This document shows, piece after piece, positions 46,221 through 55,765 of a stretch of DNA of 64,000 nt (positions are counted from its first letter, which is position 1; the number at the start of each line of letters is the position of its first letter). Both the position numbers and the translations under genes were made by a program. The stretch is taken from NCBI GenBank assembly GCA_965216955.1, contig CBDCGV010000016.1, forward strand, positions 62,001 to 126,000, read 5' to 3'. Source of the stretch: CBDCGV01 sp965216955. GTDB lineage: Bacteria > Bacteroidota > Bacteroidia > Chitinophagales > JADIYW01. Below the pieces are notes generated by a model. The model worked only from the letters and a program-made list of their open reading frames with translations, did no database searches and was not told the DNA's origin.

Positions 46221-47047
46221 ACCATCAGTTTAAGAAGTTTTTAAACGTTAGTCGTTTCGGGGAAATCATTTTAATGACCGGTTTTTCATTAATTGGGTTA
46301 TTATTTGTTCCTATTAAAGAATGGCATGCCGAAAAAGTGTTTTTATTGTTACTTCAATCTATTTCTTTTGTTACAACAGTTTACTTTCTTAATTCGTTTG
46401 CGGATTATGAAACCGACCAAAAGACTCATAGACTAAAGGAGGTTAGTACTATTTCAGCAAGTTCATATTTCTATATGATGGTCGTGGGTATCATTTTATT
46501 TACTCTATTTGGTTTTTTACTACATATCAGGGTGGCTATAATTGGATTATTAGCTTTCTGCTTTTGGTGCTTATATTATATTCCTCCTTTAAGATTAAAG
46601 GCTTCTTTCCTTTTAGGCACTGTTATTCATTTTGTATGTGGCATTCTCCATTTTCATATTGGTTTCGGCTGGTATGATTTAAACTTACATTCATTAGCTA
46701 ACGCCTCTTATATCGCTTTATTACTAAGTATGGGGCATTTTAATCACGAATTACTGGATTATGAAGACGACTTAAAAACAAATACAAGAACAACGGCTGT
46801 AAGAATAGGCCAACAAAAAGTTATATGGTTAAGAAGGGCGCTTTTAATTATCTCCATCTTGTATCTTCAACTTCTTACACAGTTAGGTATTATGAGCTGG
46901 AGTTTTGCCTCTGTTTTTCTATTGGCATCTGTTCTTACTTTAACATTAGACTTTTCCCAAAATCCATCTCCAAGTAAATATCAAAAAATAATAAGGGCGC
47001 TTTTTCTTACAGCGGGATTAATATATTTGATCCGAATCGCTCTTTAA
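46217..47047 (+). CDS. UbiA-superfamily prenyltransferase
   Basis: About 276 residues with eight to nine spans. The two Asp-rich motifs are FLNSFADYETDQKTHR (N61, D65, D69 counting from the ATG at 46211) and NHELLDYEDDLKTNTR (D183, D186, D187), the latter followed by TTAVRIG as in canonical UbiA members. I choose ATG at 46217, giving an ATGA overlap with the GT2; ATG at 46211 is possible. Placement behind a DPM-like GT2 recalls enzymes that build polyprenyl-phosphate sugars, such as decaprenyl-phosphate phosphoribosyltransferase, but menaquinone-type or other prenylation cannot be excluded. It converges on a methyltransferase gene with a 4-base overlap. Confidence 0.85.
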   Translation: MNHQFKKFLNVSRFGEIILMTGFSLIGLLFVPIKEWHAEKVFLLLLQSISFVTTVYFLNSFADYETDQKTHRLKEVSTISASSYFYMMVVGIILFTLFGFLLHIRVAIIGLLAFCFWCLYYIPPLRLKASFLLGTVIHFVCGILHFHIGFGWYDLNLHSLANASYIALLLSMGHFNHELLDYEDDLKTNTRTTAVRIGQQKVIWLRRALLIISILYLQLLTQLGIMSWSFASVFLLASVLTLTLDFSQNPSPSKYQKIIRALFLTAGLIYLIRIAL

Positions 47048-47898
47048 TACTTTGTTGCTTTAACTATTTTATAGTCAATTAATTGATTATCAGCTAAATG
47101 CTTCAAAGCTATACAAGCTTTTAAATGTTTAACAAAAGAGGCGTTCTGATGGTCAATATCACTATTTAAAGCAGCAACTGCTTTCATATAAGAACGTTCA
47201 ATACCAGTATAGACTTCATTTAAAATAGAGCATTCGGTTATATCTTTAAATCCAATTTCTTCTAAATTCTGCTTGTGGTTCTTAATGTAGTGGTTTACTA
47301 CCCATCCTTCTCTAAAATCGGTAAGCCATTGTAGTTCTTCATCTGAATTAAGATTTCCTACTTCAAAGTAATCCATAATAGCAAATGTTCCATTCCTATT
47401 TAAAAGACGATAACACTCATTAAAAACAGACCGTTTATTTTCAGCATGACAAATACTCTCCACTCCATAAATGAAATCAAATTGCTCGCTTTTCAGCCCC
47501 ATTTTTTGAAAGTCTTCAACAAAAAAACTTACTCTAGATTGAAGCTTCCTCTTTTTATTAATTCTTTTCGCAAAATCTATTTGAGATGCAGATAAGTTAA
47601 CACCTGTTACATTAGCATTCAAATAATTAGAAGCTATATAAAAGCATGTTCCACCAACACCACATCCAACATCCAAAATGTTCGATTGGCTTTCTTTATT
47701 AAGGCCTAAAAAATCAAGTAGAAATTGGTTTGCATTATTTTTAGCCGCATCATTAGTCATGTCTTTATTTCCAAAATGACCCAAATGCATTGCTAATGAA
47801 TGAGCATTATGTCCATGCTCAAAACGATTTAACCAACAATGATTATAATAATCTATAATCTGTTTCTTTAAATCAATATCTGCTATATTATCTATCAC
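47044..47898 (-). CDS. SAM-dependent class I methyltransferase, terpenoid/tocopherol-type
   Basis: A 284-residue methyltransferase. Motif I is NILDVGCGVGGTCFYIA, followed by VTGVNLSASQIDFAKR, EQFDFIYGVESICHAENK and LLNRNGTFAIMDYFE, typical of the gamma-tocopherol, sterol or geranyl-diphosphate methyltransferase branch. Start is GTG, overlapping the radical SAM stop by one base (TAGTG), so the two are coupled. Together with the convergent UbiA gene, it hints at a modified isoprenoid, but direct evidence of the substrate is missing. Confidence 0.88.
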   Translation of the reverse strand: MIDNIADIDLKKQIIDYYNHCWLNRFEHGHNAHSLAMHLGHFGNKDMTNDAAKNNANQFLLDFLGLNKESQSNILDVGCGVGGTCFYIASNYLNANVTGVNLSASQIDFAKRINKKRKLQSRVSFFVEDFQKMGLKSEQFDFIYGVESICHAENKRSVFNECYRLLNRNGTFAIMDYFEVGNLNSDEELQWLTDFREGWVVNHYIKNHKQNLEEIGFKDITECSILNEVYTGIERSYMKAVAALNSDIDHQNASFVKHLKACIALKHLADNQLIDYKIVKATKY

Positions 47899-49451
47899 TA
47901 TGTTATTGCCGTTTGCTTGGTTGCAGTAGTTGTTAATTCTTTGACTTCTTGCTGTTCCAACTCGGTCATAATCCTTTTTTCTTTTTCTAAGTTATGAACC
48001 GTTTTCTTCTTTACAATTTTCCCTTTGATGCGTTCAATTAAAAAATTGAACAAACCTAAAAAGCCTTTCACATTTATCCAAAGCTCTCTAAAAGAACTTA
48101 TTTGCCTGATTTTTTTAAGTATGTATTTAGGTCTAAAATAAAACTTAAAGGTCATTTTTCTAAATAATCTAGTTATGTCCTCCGGAGATAAGGTTTCTAA
48201 TTTTAAAATCGGAGTCGACCCATAATAAACATCCCAATCATAAGTACTTATCAAATCTCTTTCTCTCGCCCAATTATAAATATCATGTCCAGGGAATGGC
48301 GTTAGAATGGCCACAGAAATATAATCTGGGTCCAATTGGTTCAATAACTTGATATTATTATCAATAATTTCTTCTGTATCTCCAACATTGCCGACCATCA
48401 TGCAAACTCTAGTTTCTAAACCAGCATTTTTGGCCCATTTTACGCCGTCAAATATCTGATCAATAGCCAATCCTTTACTTATACTATCTAGAATATTTTG
48501 ATTAAAATTCTCTACCCCATACATAATTTGCCAACATCCCGCTTGCTTCATTTTCAACAGCATATCCTCAGTGACAATATCTACTCTTGCAAAACATAGC
48601 CACTGTATGTCCAAAGGATGCTGAATCAACAAATCGCAAAACTCCATAACACGATCTTTATTGACCGTGAACACATCATCCATGATGGCAATATCTTTAA
48701 TGCCATGTTGTTCTGATAAAAATTTGATCTCATCATATAGGCTTTGAGCAGATCTATATGTCCACATTTTACCAACCGGCCTCCTACAAAAATTACAAGA
48801 CCAAGGACATCCTCTCGAAGACACAATCATCATAGCAGGTAACCTTTTAAAATTACCAATGATTGGCCGATATGCCTTCATATCTATTAAGTCATATGCA
48901 GGCATTGGTAGTTCATCAAGGGTTTTTATTCTACCGCGAGCCTTATTCCTCAAAAATTTTATTTCTCCTTCTTCTATTTTTTTATATGCCAAACCATCAA
49001 TGTCACCAAAAGGTATTCCATCTAACACTTCTTTCAGAGTTTCTTCTCCCTCCCCCATACAGACTGCATCAATATAGGGTTTGCTTAAAGATTCATCAGG
49101 AATGAAAGAAGCATGTGCACCACCAAAAATCATGACACAATCAGGATAATACTTCTTACAAATTTTAGCCAGCCTAAATGATGCATTAATGCTTGGAGTA
49201 GTAGTAGTAAAGCCTATGACCTTAATCTCTTGGAATTTCTCAACGTAATGCTTTACAAAGTAGGCTTCGAATTCATTATCCGCTGTTTCAAATTCAGCAT
49301 TACAATCCAAAATTTGGACAGAATAATCAAATGCTCTTACATAACCTGCCAATGCCATTAGCATCAAAGGCGGATCAAGGGCTCTTTGTTTAGTGTAAAA
49401 GCCATCTGGAAAAATAAATGGAGGAAAAATTAGTAAGCAGTCCAAATTCAC
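47898..49451 (-). CDS. B12-binding-domain radical SAM protein
   Basis: A 517-residue protein. The B12-type domain (1-~150) contains LLIFPPFIFPDG, IFGGAHASF and CMGEGEETLKEVL. The radical SAM motif is SSRGCPWSCNFC (C215, C219, C222), then AIMDDVFTVNKDRVMEF and YGVENFNQNILD. The C-terminus is long and basic. It resembles the 10.8 kb protein (IDDTFTINKKRVIE), so the two may be a subgroup doing related chemistry. GTG is the start; the 5' end overlaps any longer reading of the divergent GT-C gene. Downstream it is coupled to the methyltransferase. Confidence 0.92.
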   Translation of the reverse strand: MNLDCLLIFPPFIFPDGFYTKQRALDPPLMLMALAGYVRAFDYSVQILDCNAEFETADNEFEAYFVKHYVEKFQEIKVIGFTTTTPSINASFRLAKICKKYYPDCVMIFGGAHASFIPDESLSKPYIDAVCMGEGEETLKEVLDGIPFGDIDGLAYKKIEEGEIKFLRNKARGRIKTLDELPMPAYDLIDMKAYRPIIGNFKRLPAMMIVSSRGCPWSCNFCRRPVGKMWTYRSAQSLYDEIKFLSEQHGIKDIAIMDDVFTVNKDRVMEFCDLLIQHPLDIQWLCFARVDIVTEDMLLKMKQAGCWQIMYGVENFNQNILDSISKGLAIDQIFDGVKWAKNAGLETRVCMMVGNVGDTEEIIDNNIKLLNQLDPDYISVAILTPFPGHDIYNWARERDLISTYDWDVYYGSTPILKLETLSPEDITRLFRKMTFKFYFRPKYILKKIRQISSFRELWINVKGFLGLFNFLIERIKGKIVKKKTVHNLEKEKRIMTELEQQEVKELTTTATKQTAIT

Positions 49452-49528
49452 AAAACGAAATTAATTTTTTATTAGGATTAACACTAAAAAAAGCGACAAA
49501 AACTTTACTTTTCAATTTGCAAGCTATT

Positions 49529-51118
49529 ATGTCTATTATTAACTGGAAAAAAAAACTTACATCTGTTCCAAAAAACTTGGTCAATTTCCTCTTATGGCTA
49601 ATTCTAATTATTAGCGTAATACATTTTTCATCTACAACTTTACAAAAAACGGATAAAAACTTCTACCACATTAGTGATTTAGATGGTCTTGAATATCACA
49701 CAATTGCTCTAAATATCGCACGAGGACATGGTTTTCCCATTATGGGCTTTGTTGATAGTAGCTTTACTTATAAAATTGATTTAGACACCAAAGATATATT
49801 CAATAGCCAAGGGCTTCAGGCCTTTAAAGAAAATGGCCCCATTACCTACTTTTCTAAACCTCCTGTATACCCTATTGTTCTAAGTATTGTATACAAAATC
49901 AATGAGTCAAAACCTATCTATTTATATCTATTTTATTTATTGGTTATTCTCCTTTCCACTGTTTTAATAGTCAACATCTCCTTCCTATTAATCAGAAATG
50001 AAGCTTTATCTCTTTTGGCTGGCATTTTGTTTGTCACGCTTAAATTGTTTTATGTAAAAGCAATTGGCCCTGAGCCACTGGCCTTATTTATTTTATTATT
50101 GATAATTAGAGTCCATTTAATTAATCTTAATGCGCCCAGTTACAAAAAAATGGTCTTTTGTGGGGTTTTATGCTGCCTCCTATTACTTACTAAAGGATCA
50201 TATCTGTTTTTTGTAATGATGATCCTATCACATTATTTCATTAGCCTTTTCATCTCAAAAAAAACAAAAGCCTTCTTCCTTTTCTCTGCTTTCCTTGCCG
50301 GATTTTCTTTATTACTTCTTTCCTGGATTGGATATGCCAACTACGCTCAAGAAAAAGTGCGCAATGAACAACTTATTTGGAAACAAAATATAATAGAAAA
50401 GATCAATAAAAATAAAGCGCATACAGACTCTATAAATATTGGCAATTTGGCAGACAACTACCCTATCCTTAACGATCAAGTAATTAACCATTTATATAGC
50501 CGATATATAAATGACGAAGAAAAATTCATTGTTTTAACTAACCAGGTACAAGGTGATGAGATATTAGCCGTACACAATGAACGAATGGTTGAAGCTTATT
50601 GGTATGTCCATTGGAAACTAGATACATTGCTATTCCATAACAACTATTATCAGGATGCCTCTCCTATAAAAAGAGTTGTAATGTTTTATAAAGATCAGCC
50701 AAAATATATATCAATGATTGCAAATACTAAGTATAGGCTTGCTTCAACAGGGTTAAATTATGTTATCTGGATATATGTTATATCGTACATTTTATTTACG
50801 TTGTTTACTATCAAAAATGGCAAAATAAAAACCTTTTTTCTTATTTCCATTATAGGAGGCTTACTTATAGGTCTCAGTACAAAAGCACCTCTGTTTTCTC
50901 TATTTTTACTGTATTGCCTTTCTTTTGGTTTCCATTATTTCTATCGTTCACATGATAAACTGACAATTATTAATTTTGCAGTGCTTAATAGCTTACTAAT
51001 AGTATTCCTTTTTTGCGGTGATCCCAGATTTATGATTGATATTAGTGGCATTTGTTTCATTGCAACAATTTTCATTTATCATTCTTTTTTTACAAAAAAA
51101 TTAGAAAAGAGTAGCTAA
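49529..51118 (+). CDS. GT-C-fold membrane glycosyltransferase, ArnT/PMT-like (GT39/GT83)
   Basis: A 529-residue polytopic protein from ATG at 49529; an upstream in-frame GTG/ATG at 49418 would overlap the divergent radical SAM start and is not preferred. The first loop has ISDLDGLEYHTIALNIARG, with acidic catalytic-type residues, then YFSKPPVYPIVLS, the family's KPP motif. About 10 spans follow, with an extracytoplasmic loop near the middle rich in charged residues. It should transfer a sugar from a polyprenyl-phosphate donor on the periplasmic side. It is followed after 5 bases by another GT-C gene. Confidence 0.8.
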   Translation: MSIINWKKKLTSVPKNLVNFLLWLILIISVIHFSSTTLQKTDKNFYHISDLDGLEYHTIALNIARGHGFPIMGFVDSSFTYKIDLDTKDIFNSQGLQAFKENGPITYFSKPPVYPIVLSIVYKINESKPIYLYLFYLLVILLSTVLIVNISFLLIRNEALSLLAGILFVTLKLFYVKAIGPEPLALFILLLIIRVHLINLNAPSYKKMVFCGVLCCLLLLTKGSYLFFVMMILSHYFISLFISKKTKAFFLFSAFLAGFSLLLLSWIGYANYAQEKVRNEQLIWKQNIIEKINKNKAHTDSINIGNLADNYPILNDQVINHLYSRYINDEEKFIVLTNQVQGDEILAVHNERMVEAYWYVHWKLDTLLFHNNYYQDASPIKRVVMFYKDQPKYISMIANTKYRLASTGLNYVIWIYVISYILFTLFTIKNGKIKTFFLISIIGGLLIGLSTKAPLFSLFLLYCLSFGFHYFYRSHDKLTIINFAVLNSLLIVFLFCGDPRFMIDISGICFIATIFIYHSFFTKKLEKSS

Positions 51119-51123
51119 TCAAA

Positions 51124-52377
51124 ATGAAAAGAAAACCATACATACAATTTCTTCCTTTTCTTTTTATCTATACTTTCTTTTTCATAAAATTTTTAAATGT
51201 TGATTTAATACTTGATGAAGGAAGATATTGGAAATATGCAGAAAACATTACTCAAGGGTTTTACGCTGACAGAAATGATCATTATGGATATTTATGGAAC
51301 GGCCCTGGATACCCAATATTCTTGTCTTTTTTTCAATTCTTAAAGCTCCCTTTTAATGCTGCCAAAGCTTTCAACATTCTCTTTTTATACATTGGCTTAG
51401 TATATTTTCATAAAACGCTATTAAATTTTTTGTCCAAAAAGAAAGCAACGATAATTACTGTTTTTTTTGGATTGCAATACCCTCTGATTCATGAATGTCT
51501 TTTTAGGTTGCAAGTTGAATCTCTTACCATCATGCTTGTTAGCTTAATTGCCTACTCATCCTTAAAGTACTATAAAACAAGAAAAACACCTATTTTAATC
51601 TTTACAGCATGTTTAATAGGATATTTAATTTTAACCAAGATTTTCTTTTCGGTTATATTTATTTGTTTACTGGGAATTTTATGCCTAATCATTCTCTTTC
51701 CAAAATTAAAAAAAGACTACACTCCTTTCTTAAGAATTACTTTTTTTGGCTTGCTCTTTACCATTCCATATTTAATGTACACATTTTACCTTTCAGGAAA
51801 ACCGTTCTATTATTCTAATGCGGGCGGGTTAAGTTTATATTGGATGAGTACCCCATATGAGGAAGAATTAGGTGACTGGCATTATTATAGAGCACTTCCA
51901 GACAGTCATTTTATTAAACAAAACCATCAAGATTTTTTTAATTCTATTAACGACCTTTCCCCCGTTGAAAGAGACCAAGCTCTAAAGAAACAAGCCTACG
52001 AAAATATCCTTAATAATAAGATGAAATATGCTAAGAACCTTGTGCTAAATCTAAGTCGGCTATTTATAATCTGGCCTACTAGTACTCTCGATACTTCATT
52101 ATTAATTCATTTAGCTTATTTTTTTCCGCATTTAATCATATTTGTTTGTCTTGTCATTGCTTTTATCTTAACTATTTTAAACATATCCAGAGTACCTCCA
52201 ATTATTATATACATGGGAATTTTGTCTATACTGTATATTGGCTTAACGCTTCTATTTTCTGCTTTTACAAGGTTTTTATACCCAATATTTCCAGTATTGT
52301 TTATTTGGATATCTTACACTTTAAGCTATTCTTCTAAAGTAGCAATGCCCATAGCTAGCAAGCAAAATATAGAATAG
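51124..52377 (+). CDS. GT-C-fold membrane glycosyltransferase
   Basis: A 417-residue protein with about 10 spans. The first loop DLILDEGRYWKYAENITQG has the acidic pair, and YLWNGPGYPIFLSFFQF is the counterpart of the KPPLYP motif region. It shares the plan of the preceding gene but is shorter, and the C-terminal soluble part is minimal. Five bases separate the two, so they are co-transcribed and may add different sugars or act together. Donor and acceptor are unknown. Confidence 0.78.
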   Translation: MKRKPYIQFLPFLFIYTFFFIKFLNVDLILDEGRYWKYAENITQGFYADRNDHYGYLWNGPGYPIFLSFFQFLKLPFNAAKAFNILFLYIGLVYFHKTLLNFLSKKKATIITVFFGLQYPLIHECLFRLQVESLTIMLVSLIAYSSLKYYKTRKTPILIFTACLIGYLILTKIFFSVIFICLLGILCLIILFPKLKKDYTPFLRITFFGLLFTIPYLMYTFYLSGKPFYYSNAGGLSLYWMSTPYEEELGDWHYYRALPDSHFIKQNHQDFFNSINDLSPVERDQALKKQAYENILNNKMKYAKNLVLNLSRLFIIWPTSTLDTSLLIHLAYFFPHLIIFVCLVIAFILTILNISRVPPIIIYMGILSILYIGLTLLFSAFTRFLYPIFPVLFIWISYTLSYSSKVAMPIASKQNIE

Positions 52378-52432
52378 GTTGAAATCCTTATTTAAATCAT
52401 AACTTTGATTCGTAACGATAGCTTACCTGACT

Positions 52433-54196
52433 ATGCTTAAAGTAGATAAAAATAAAGACTTCAAATGTACTTTTGTCCATACTCCTAACCTCAATTACAC
52501 TAAAAATCAGAATTATGGTTTGGAGTTTATGCCCACATGGATATTTACCTTAGCCAATCACATCCCTCAAAATAAAAATATCTCCATAACATATTTCGAT
52601 ATTCGCTTTGATAAAATTGAAGAGGTCAAGCAAGCCAATATATTTCTATTTAGTGGAATTAACCAAGACTTACCTCAACTATTAAAGGTAAGAGCTCAGC
52701 TAAAAGAGATGCATCCGAACGCATTAACAATGATTGGTGGTCCTATCTGCTGGTCATTTAATGAATCTGGTGATTTAGATTTATTAGAATGTTTTGATCA
52801 TATTTTTATTGGGGATGGAGAAGAAAAGATTAGTGAACTATTGACTCGCCTTTCTAATGGTAATTCGCTGCCCCATATCATCAAAAACAAACAGCGTTTT
52901 AATCTCAAAAAATCGAAACCATTTTATATTCCTTTCCTACAAGAAAAGTTCGAGCAATATTTTGGTGTTGTAATAGAAGTATCCCGAGGATGTCCATTTT
53001 TATGTGAGTTTTGCGACATCAGAATAATGACAGATAATAATAAAGCACATGTAAGAGAACCGGAGGTCATTATTGAGGAAATGGAATATTTGTTGAAGCG
53101 TGGAAAACGACAATTTATATTTGCTTGCGACAACTTTATAGGAGATTTAATTTGGGCTGAAAAATTGGTAGATGAAATTATTTTGCTGATTGAAAGAACG
53201 GGTATTCAACCCAACATATACACATGGCTAACAATTAATCTTGCAAAACTACCTAGGCTTCTAAAAAAGATGCGTTTAGCAGGGTTTGATTTGTTATTTA
53301 TTGGTATTGAGAGTTTTAATGTAAACTCCTTAATTGAAACTGCTAAAGTTCAAAATACAAAGAGAACCTTGATAGAAGATATTAAAACCATTCAGTCTTA
53401 TGGGTTTATTATAATTGCTGGTTTGATTTTTGGTTTTGACACGGAAGAGGAGAATTTATATGACGTAGCTTTAGAGGGCCTACAGGAATCTGGACTGTTA
53501 TCAGGAGACCCTAATTTTTTAACCGCCTTACCAGGAACTCCACTTTATCGTAGAATGCAACTATCTAACAGATTAAGGTCTACTTCGGATTTGTCTTCTA
53601 GCACCAGTACTGGTGGCGTAAAACACATAACTAACATTAGGTATCTAATACCAAAAGAAAAACTTATAGCAGGTTTTATATCTTTTGTTAAAACTTTTAA
53701 TAAAGGATCTTATCAATTAAGGAGATTAAAGATTTATTTTAAAAGCTTAGATCAGAACAATAATTATATCCCTTTGCAAAAAGGAAATCCAGGATTTGCA
53801 TCTTTAGGTAGCTCTCTATCTATTTTACTTAAAGATAAATTAGGCCTTAAACAACTTTTTAAGAGATTAATTTCATTTAGCAAACGTCCTGCCAATTTAT
53901 TTTACGCGTTGTTTGCACTCTTATTTGTAACTTTTAAATTCAAATATAGAGGTCGATTTAACCATTTTAGATTTTGGTTATTTGCTTGGTCAAACTATGT
54001 GATGAAATATAGCTCTATAAGTGAAAATGATTTTGATATTGATAGTGTAGGTGAAGACTTTAACATTGAAGATATTGTGCCATCCACATATATGACAACT
54101 GCCACTGAAGACATTCCCTCAAACAAAATAGATGCTCAATTAAAATCCACCGTAAAAGGATTACAAGAATTTATAAATAAAAAGAAGAGTTTATAA
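52433..54196 (+). CDS. B12-binding-domain radical SAM protein with long C-terminal part
   Basis: A 587-residue protein, the longest of the four B12-radical SAM members here. The N-terminal domain contains MIGGPICWSFN and FIGDGEEKISELL; the cluster motif is VSRGCPFLCEFC (C187, C191, C194); IGIESFNVNSL and GLIFGFDTEEENLYD follow. The ~190-residue C-terminal part (DUF4070-like) is basic and helical. It follows the GT-C gene by 55 bases and ends with a 6-base convergent overlap with the next GT-C gene. The substrate could be the lipid-linked glycan; this is only inferred from position. Confidence 0.9.
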   Translation: MLKVDKNKDFKCTFVHTPNLNYTKNQNYGLEFMPTWIFTLANHIPQNKNISITYFDIRFDKIEEVKQANIFLFSGINQDLPQLLKVRAQLKEMHPNALTMIGGPICWSFNESGDLDLLECFDHIFIGDGEEKISELLTRLSNGNSLPHIIKNKQRFNLKKSKPFYIPFLQEKFEQYFGVVIEVSRGCPFLCEFCDIRIMTDNNKAHVREPEVIIEEMEYLLKRGKRQFIFACDNFIGDLIWAEKLVDEIILLIERTGIQPNIYTWLTINLAKLPRLLKKMRLAGFDLLFIGIESFNVNSLIETAKVQNTKRTLIEDIKTIQSYGFIIIAGLIFGFDTEEENLYDVALEGLQESGLLSGDPNFLTALPGTPLYRRMQLSNRLRSTSDLSSSTSTGGVKHITNIRYLIPKEKLIAGFISFVKTFNKGSYQLRRLKIYFKSLDQNNNYIPLQKGNPGFASLGSSLSILLKDKLGLKQLFKRLISFSKRPANLFYALFALLFVTFKFKYRGRFNHFRFWLFAWSNYVMKYSSISENDFDIDSVGEDFNIEDIVPSTYMTTATEDIPSNKIDAQLKSTVKGLQEFINKKKSL

Positions 54197-55765
54197 CACC
54201 ATTTTTTTCTTTGCTACATCAATAAACTCTTTTAACCAATAAGCAATCAATATGAGGTTAACAGAATTCCCAATTTCTGTATATCTTCTTAAACCAAATA
54301 ATAAAACAGTAAGAAAAATAAAATAAAAGGCAAATAGATATAACACAATTAAAGTCCTATCTTCTTTTTGATCAAGAACTTTCTTTTTTAAAAGATACAA
54401 ACCTGAAACTAAAAACAGGCCTATTGTAATTCCTCCATGTATTTGAACTTTATATAGAAAGAAAAATGCGAGCACTGCTAAAATAAATTGAATCTTAGCG
54501 TAATTACCCTTAAAAAGATATGTAAAGACCATTAAAAGCTGAAAGACAGTTAATAATAGCATCAAACTGTGATTTGTGAAACCAGCTTTTAACTTATTAG
54601 TTGTAATGGGAACAATAAACCAAGGCTTATTAATGTAAAACTGAAATACTTTTATTAGCGGGTGTGTTTTAAAGTCATAATTATGATAAAATGAACCAGG
54701 GTCAAACTTCCATGCAGGTGTCCAACTACCAATGGTCTCATATAAAGAGGTTGCACAATGTTCATTATTTCCATCAATAAATAAATACGTTCCTTGCCCG
54801 GTTAATGTAATTTCCTTGGGATAATAAAACTGTCTTTCAAATAAATAATGTGCTATTCTCTTATATTTATCAAAATCAACATTTCCCTTATTCTCATAAT
54901 CTAAATTATATTTCTCAATGTATATACTATCTTCCTTACTCCAATCAGCATTCAGCACGCTATTAGAAAGCAAACTAGCGTTATAGGGCTCAAAAGCATT
55001 ATATTTCTTATTAACGTAATTAGAATATGTTATAACATATAAGGCTATCATGGACATTATGAATATTAGCTGAATACCTCTAACAGCCCTGTCTTTTTTA
55101 AATAGTGCTAAGGGTATGAGAAAAAGGCATAGAAAAACAAGGGTAGATTTAAACAACAAACTTGATAAGAAGAAGATTGCCATTAAAAAAGTAGTTTTCC
55201 AACTTGCCTTTGCTTCCCAACTTAAAACAGCATACAACAGAAAAGTAAAAAATATCACTATATAAATGTCATCTCCAATAACATCTACATATTTAAAACA
55301 AGCCACTAAAAATACAGGGGTGAGGTAAATCAGCCACTTATAAAGCGCTTTATCTATCATGTATTTTTTTATGGCATGAATACAAAAGAACCAAGCAATT
55401 ATGAGTAGAAAAAAATGAAAGATTTTTAAGTGCATAGATTTATTCCCTCCTATTCTATACACCATACCAGCTACAATACTAAAGCCAATATTTCGATGAT
55501 AATATTCAGTTGGGAATTCCTCATGCAATACTCTTAAAAAAGGAAAAACAGCATCACATTTCTTATAATCATACGCTCCAAAATCATCATATCCTCCTAA
55601 CTTATGCAACCCATGACCATTGGCAAAATTGACTGCCATGCTTTGGTGTTCCCACTCATCATTCTCCCTAGTAATTTCAACTCCACTGTCAAACCCTAAA
55701 AAACATTGAAATAAAGCCGCTACAATAATCGTAGTTACTACTATATATAAGGATTTATATTTCAC
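54191..55765 (-). CDS. GT-C-fold membrane glycosyltransferase-like protein
   Basis: A 524-residue polytopic protein with about 11 spans. The first loop reads EITRENDEWEHQSMAVNFANGHGLHK, partly matching IARGHGFP of the 49.5 kb gene, and has the acidic residues expected for GT-C enzymes; YHRNIGFSIVAGMVYRI follows. It overlaps the upstream GT-C gene stop by 4 bases (ATGA) as the last gene of a three-gene reverse operon of such proteins. Confidence 0.75.
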   Translation of the reverse strand: MKYKSLYIVVTTIIVAALFQCFLGFDSGVEITRENDEWEHQSMAVNFANGHGLHKLGGYDDFGAYDYKKCDAVFPFLRVLHEEFPTEYYHRNIGFSIVAGMVYRIGGNKSMHLKIFHFFLLIIAWFFCIHAIKKYMIDKALYKWLIYLTPVFLVACFKYVDVIGDDIYIVIFFTFLLYAVLSWEAKASWKTTFLMAIFFLSSLLFKSTLVFLCLFLIPLALFKKDRAVRGIQLIFIMSMIALYVITYSNYVNKKYNAFEPYNASLLSNSVLNADWSKEDSIYIEKYNLDYENKGNVDFDKYKRIAHYLFERQFYYPKEITLTGQGTYLFIDGNNEHCATSLYETIGSWTPAWKFDPGSFYHNYDFKTHPLIKVFQFYINKPWFIVPITTNKLKAGFTNHSLMLLLTVFQLLMVFTYLFKGNYAKIQFILAVLAFFFLYKVQIHGGITIGLFLVSGLYLLKKKVLDQKEDRTLIVLYLFAFYFIFLTVLLFGLRRYTEIGNSVNLILIAYWLKEFIDVAKKKMVL

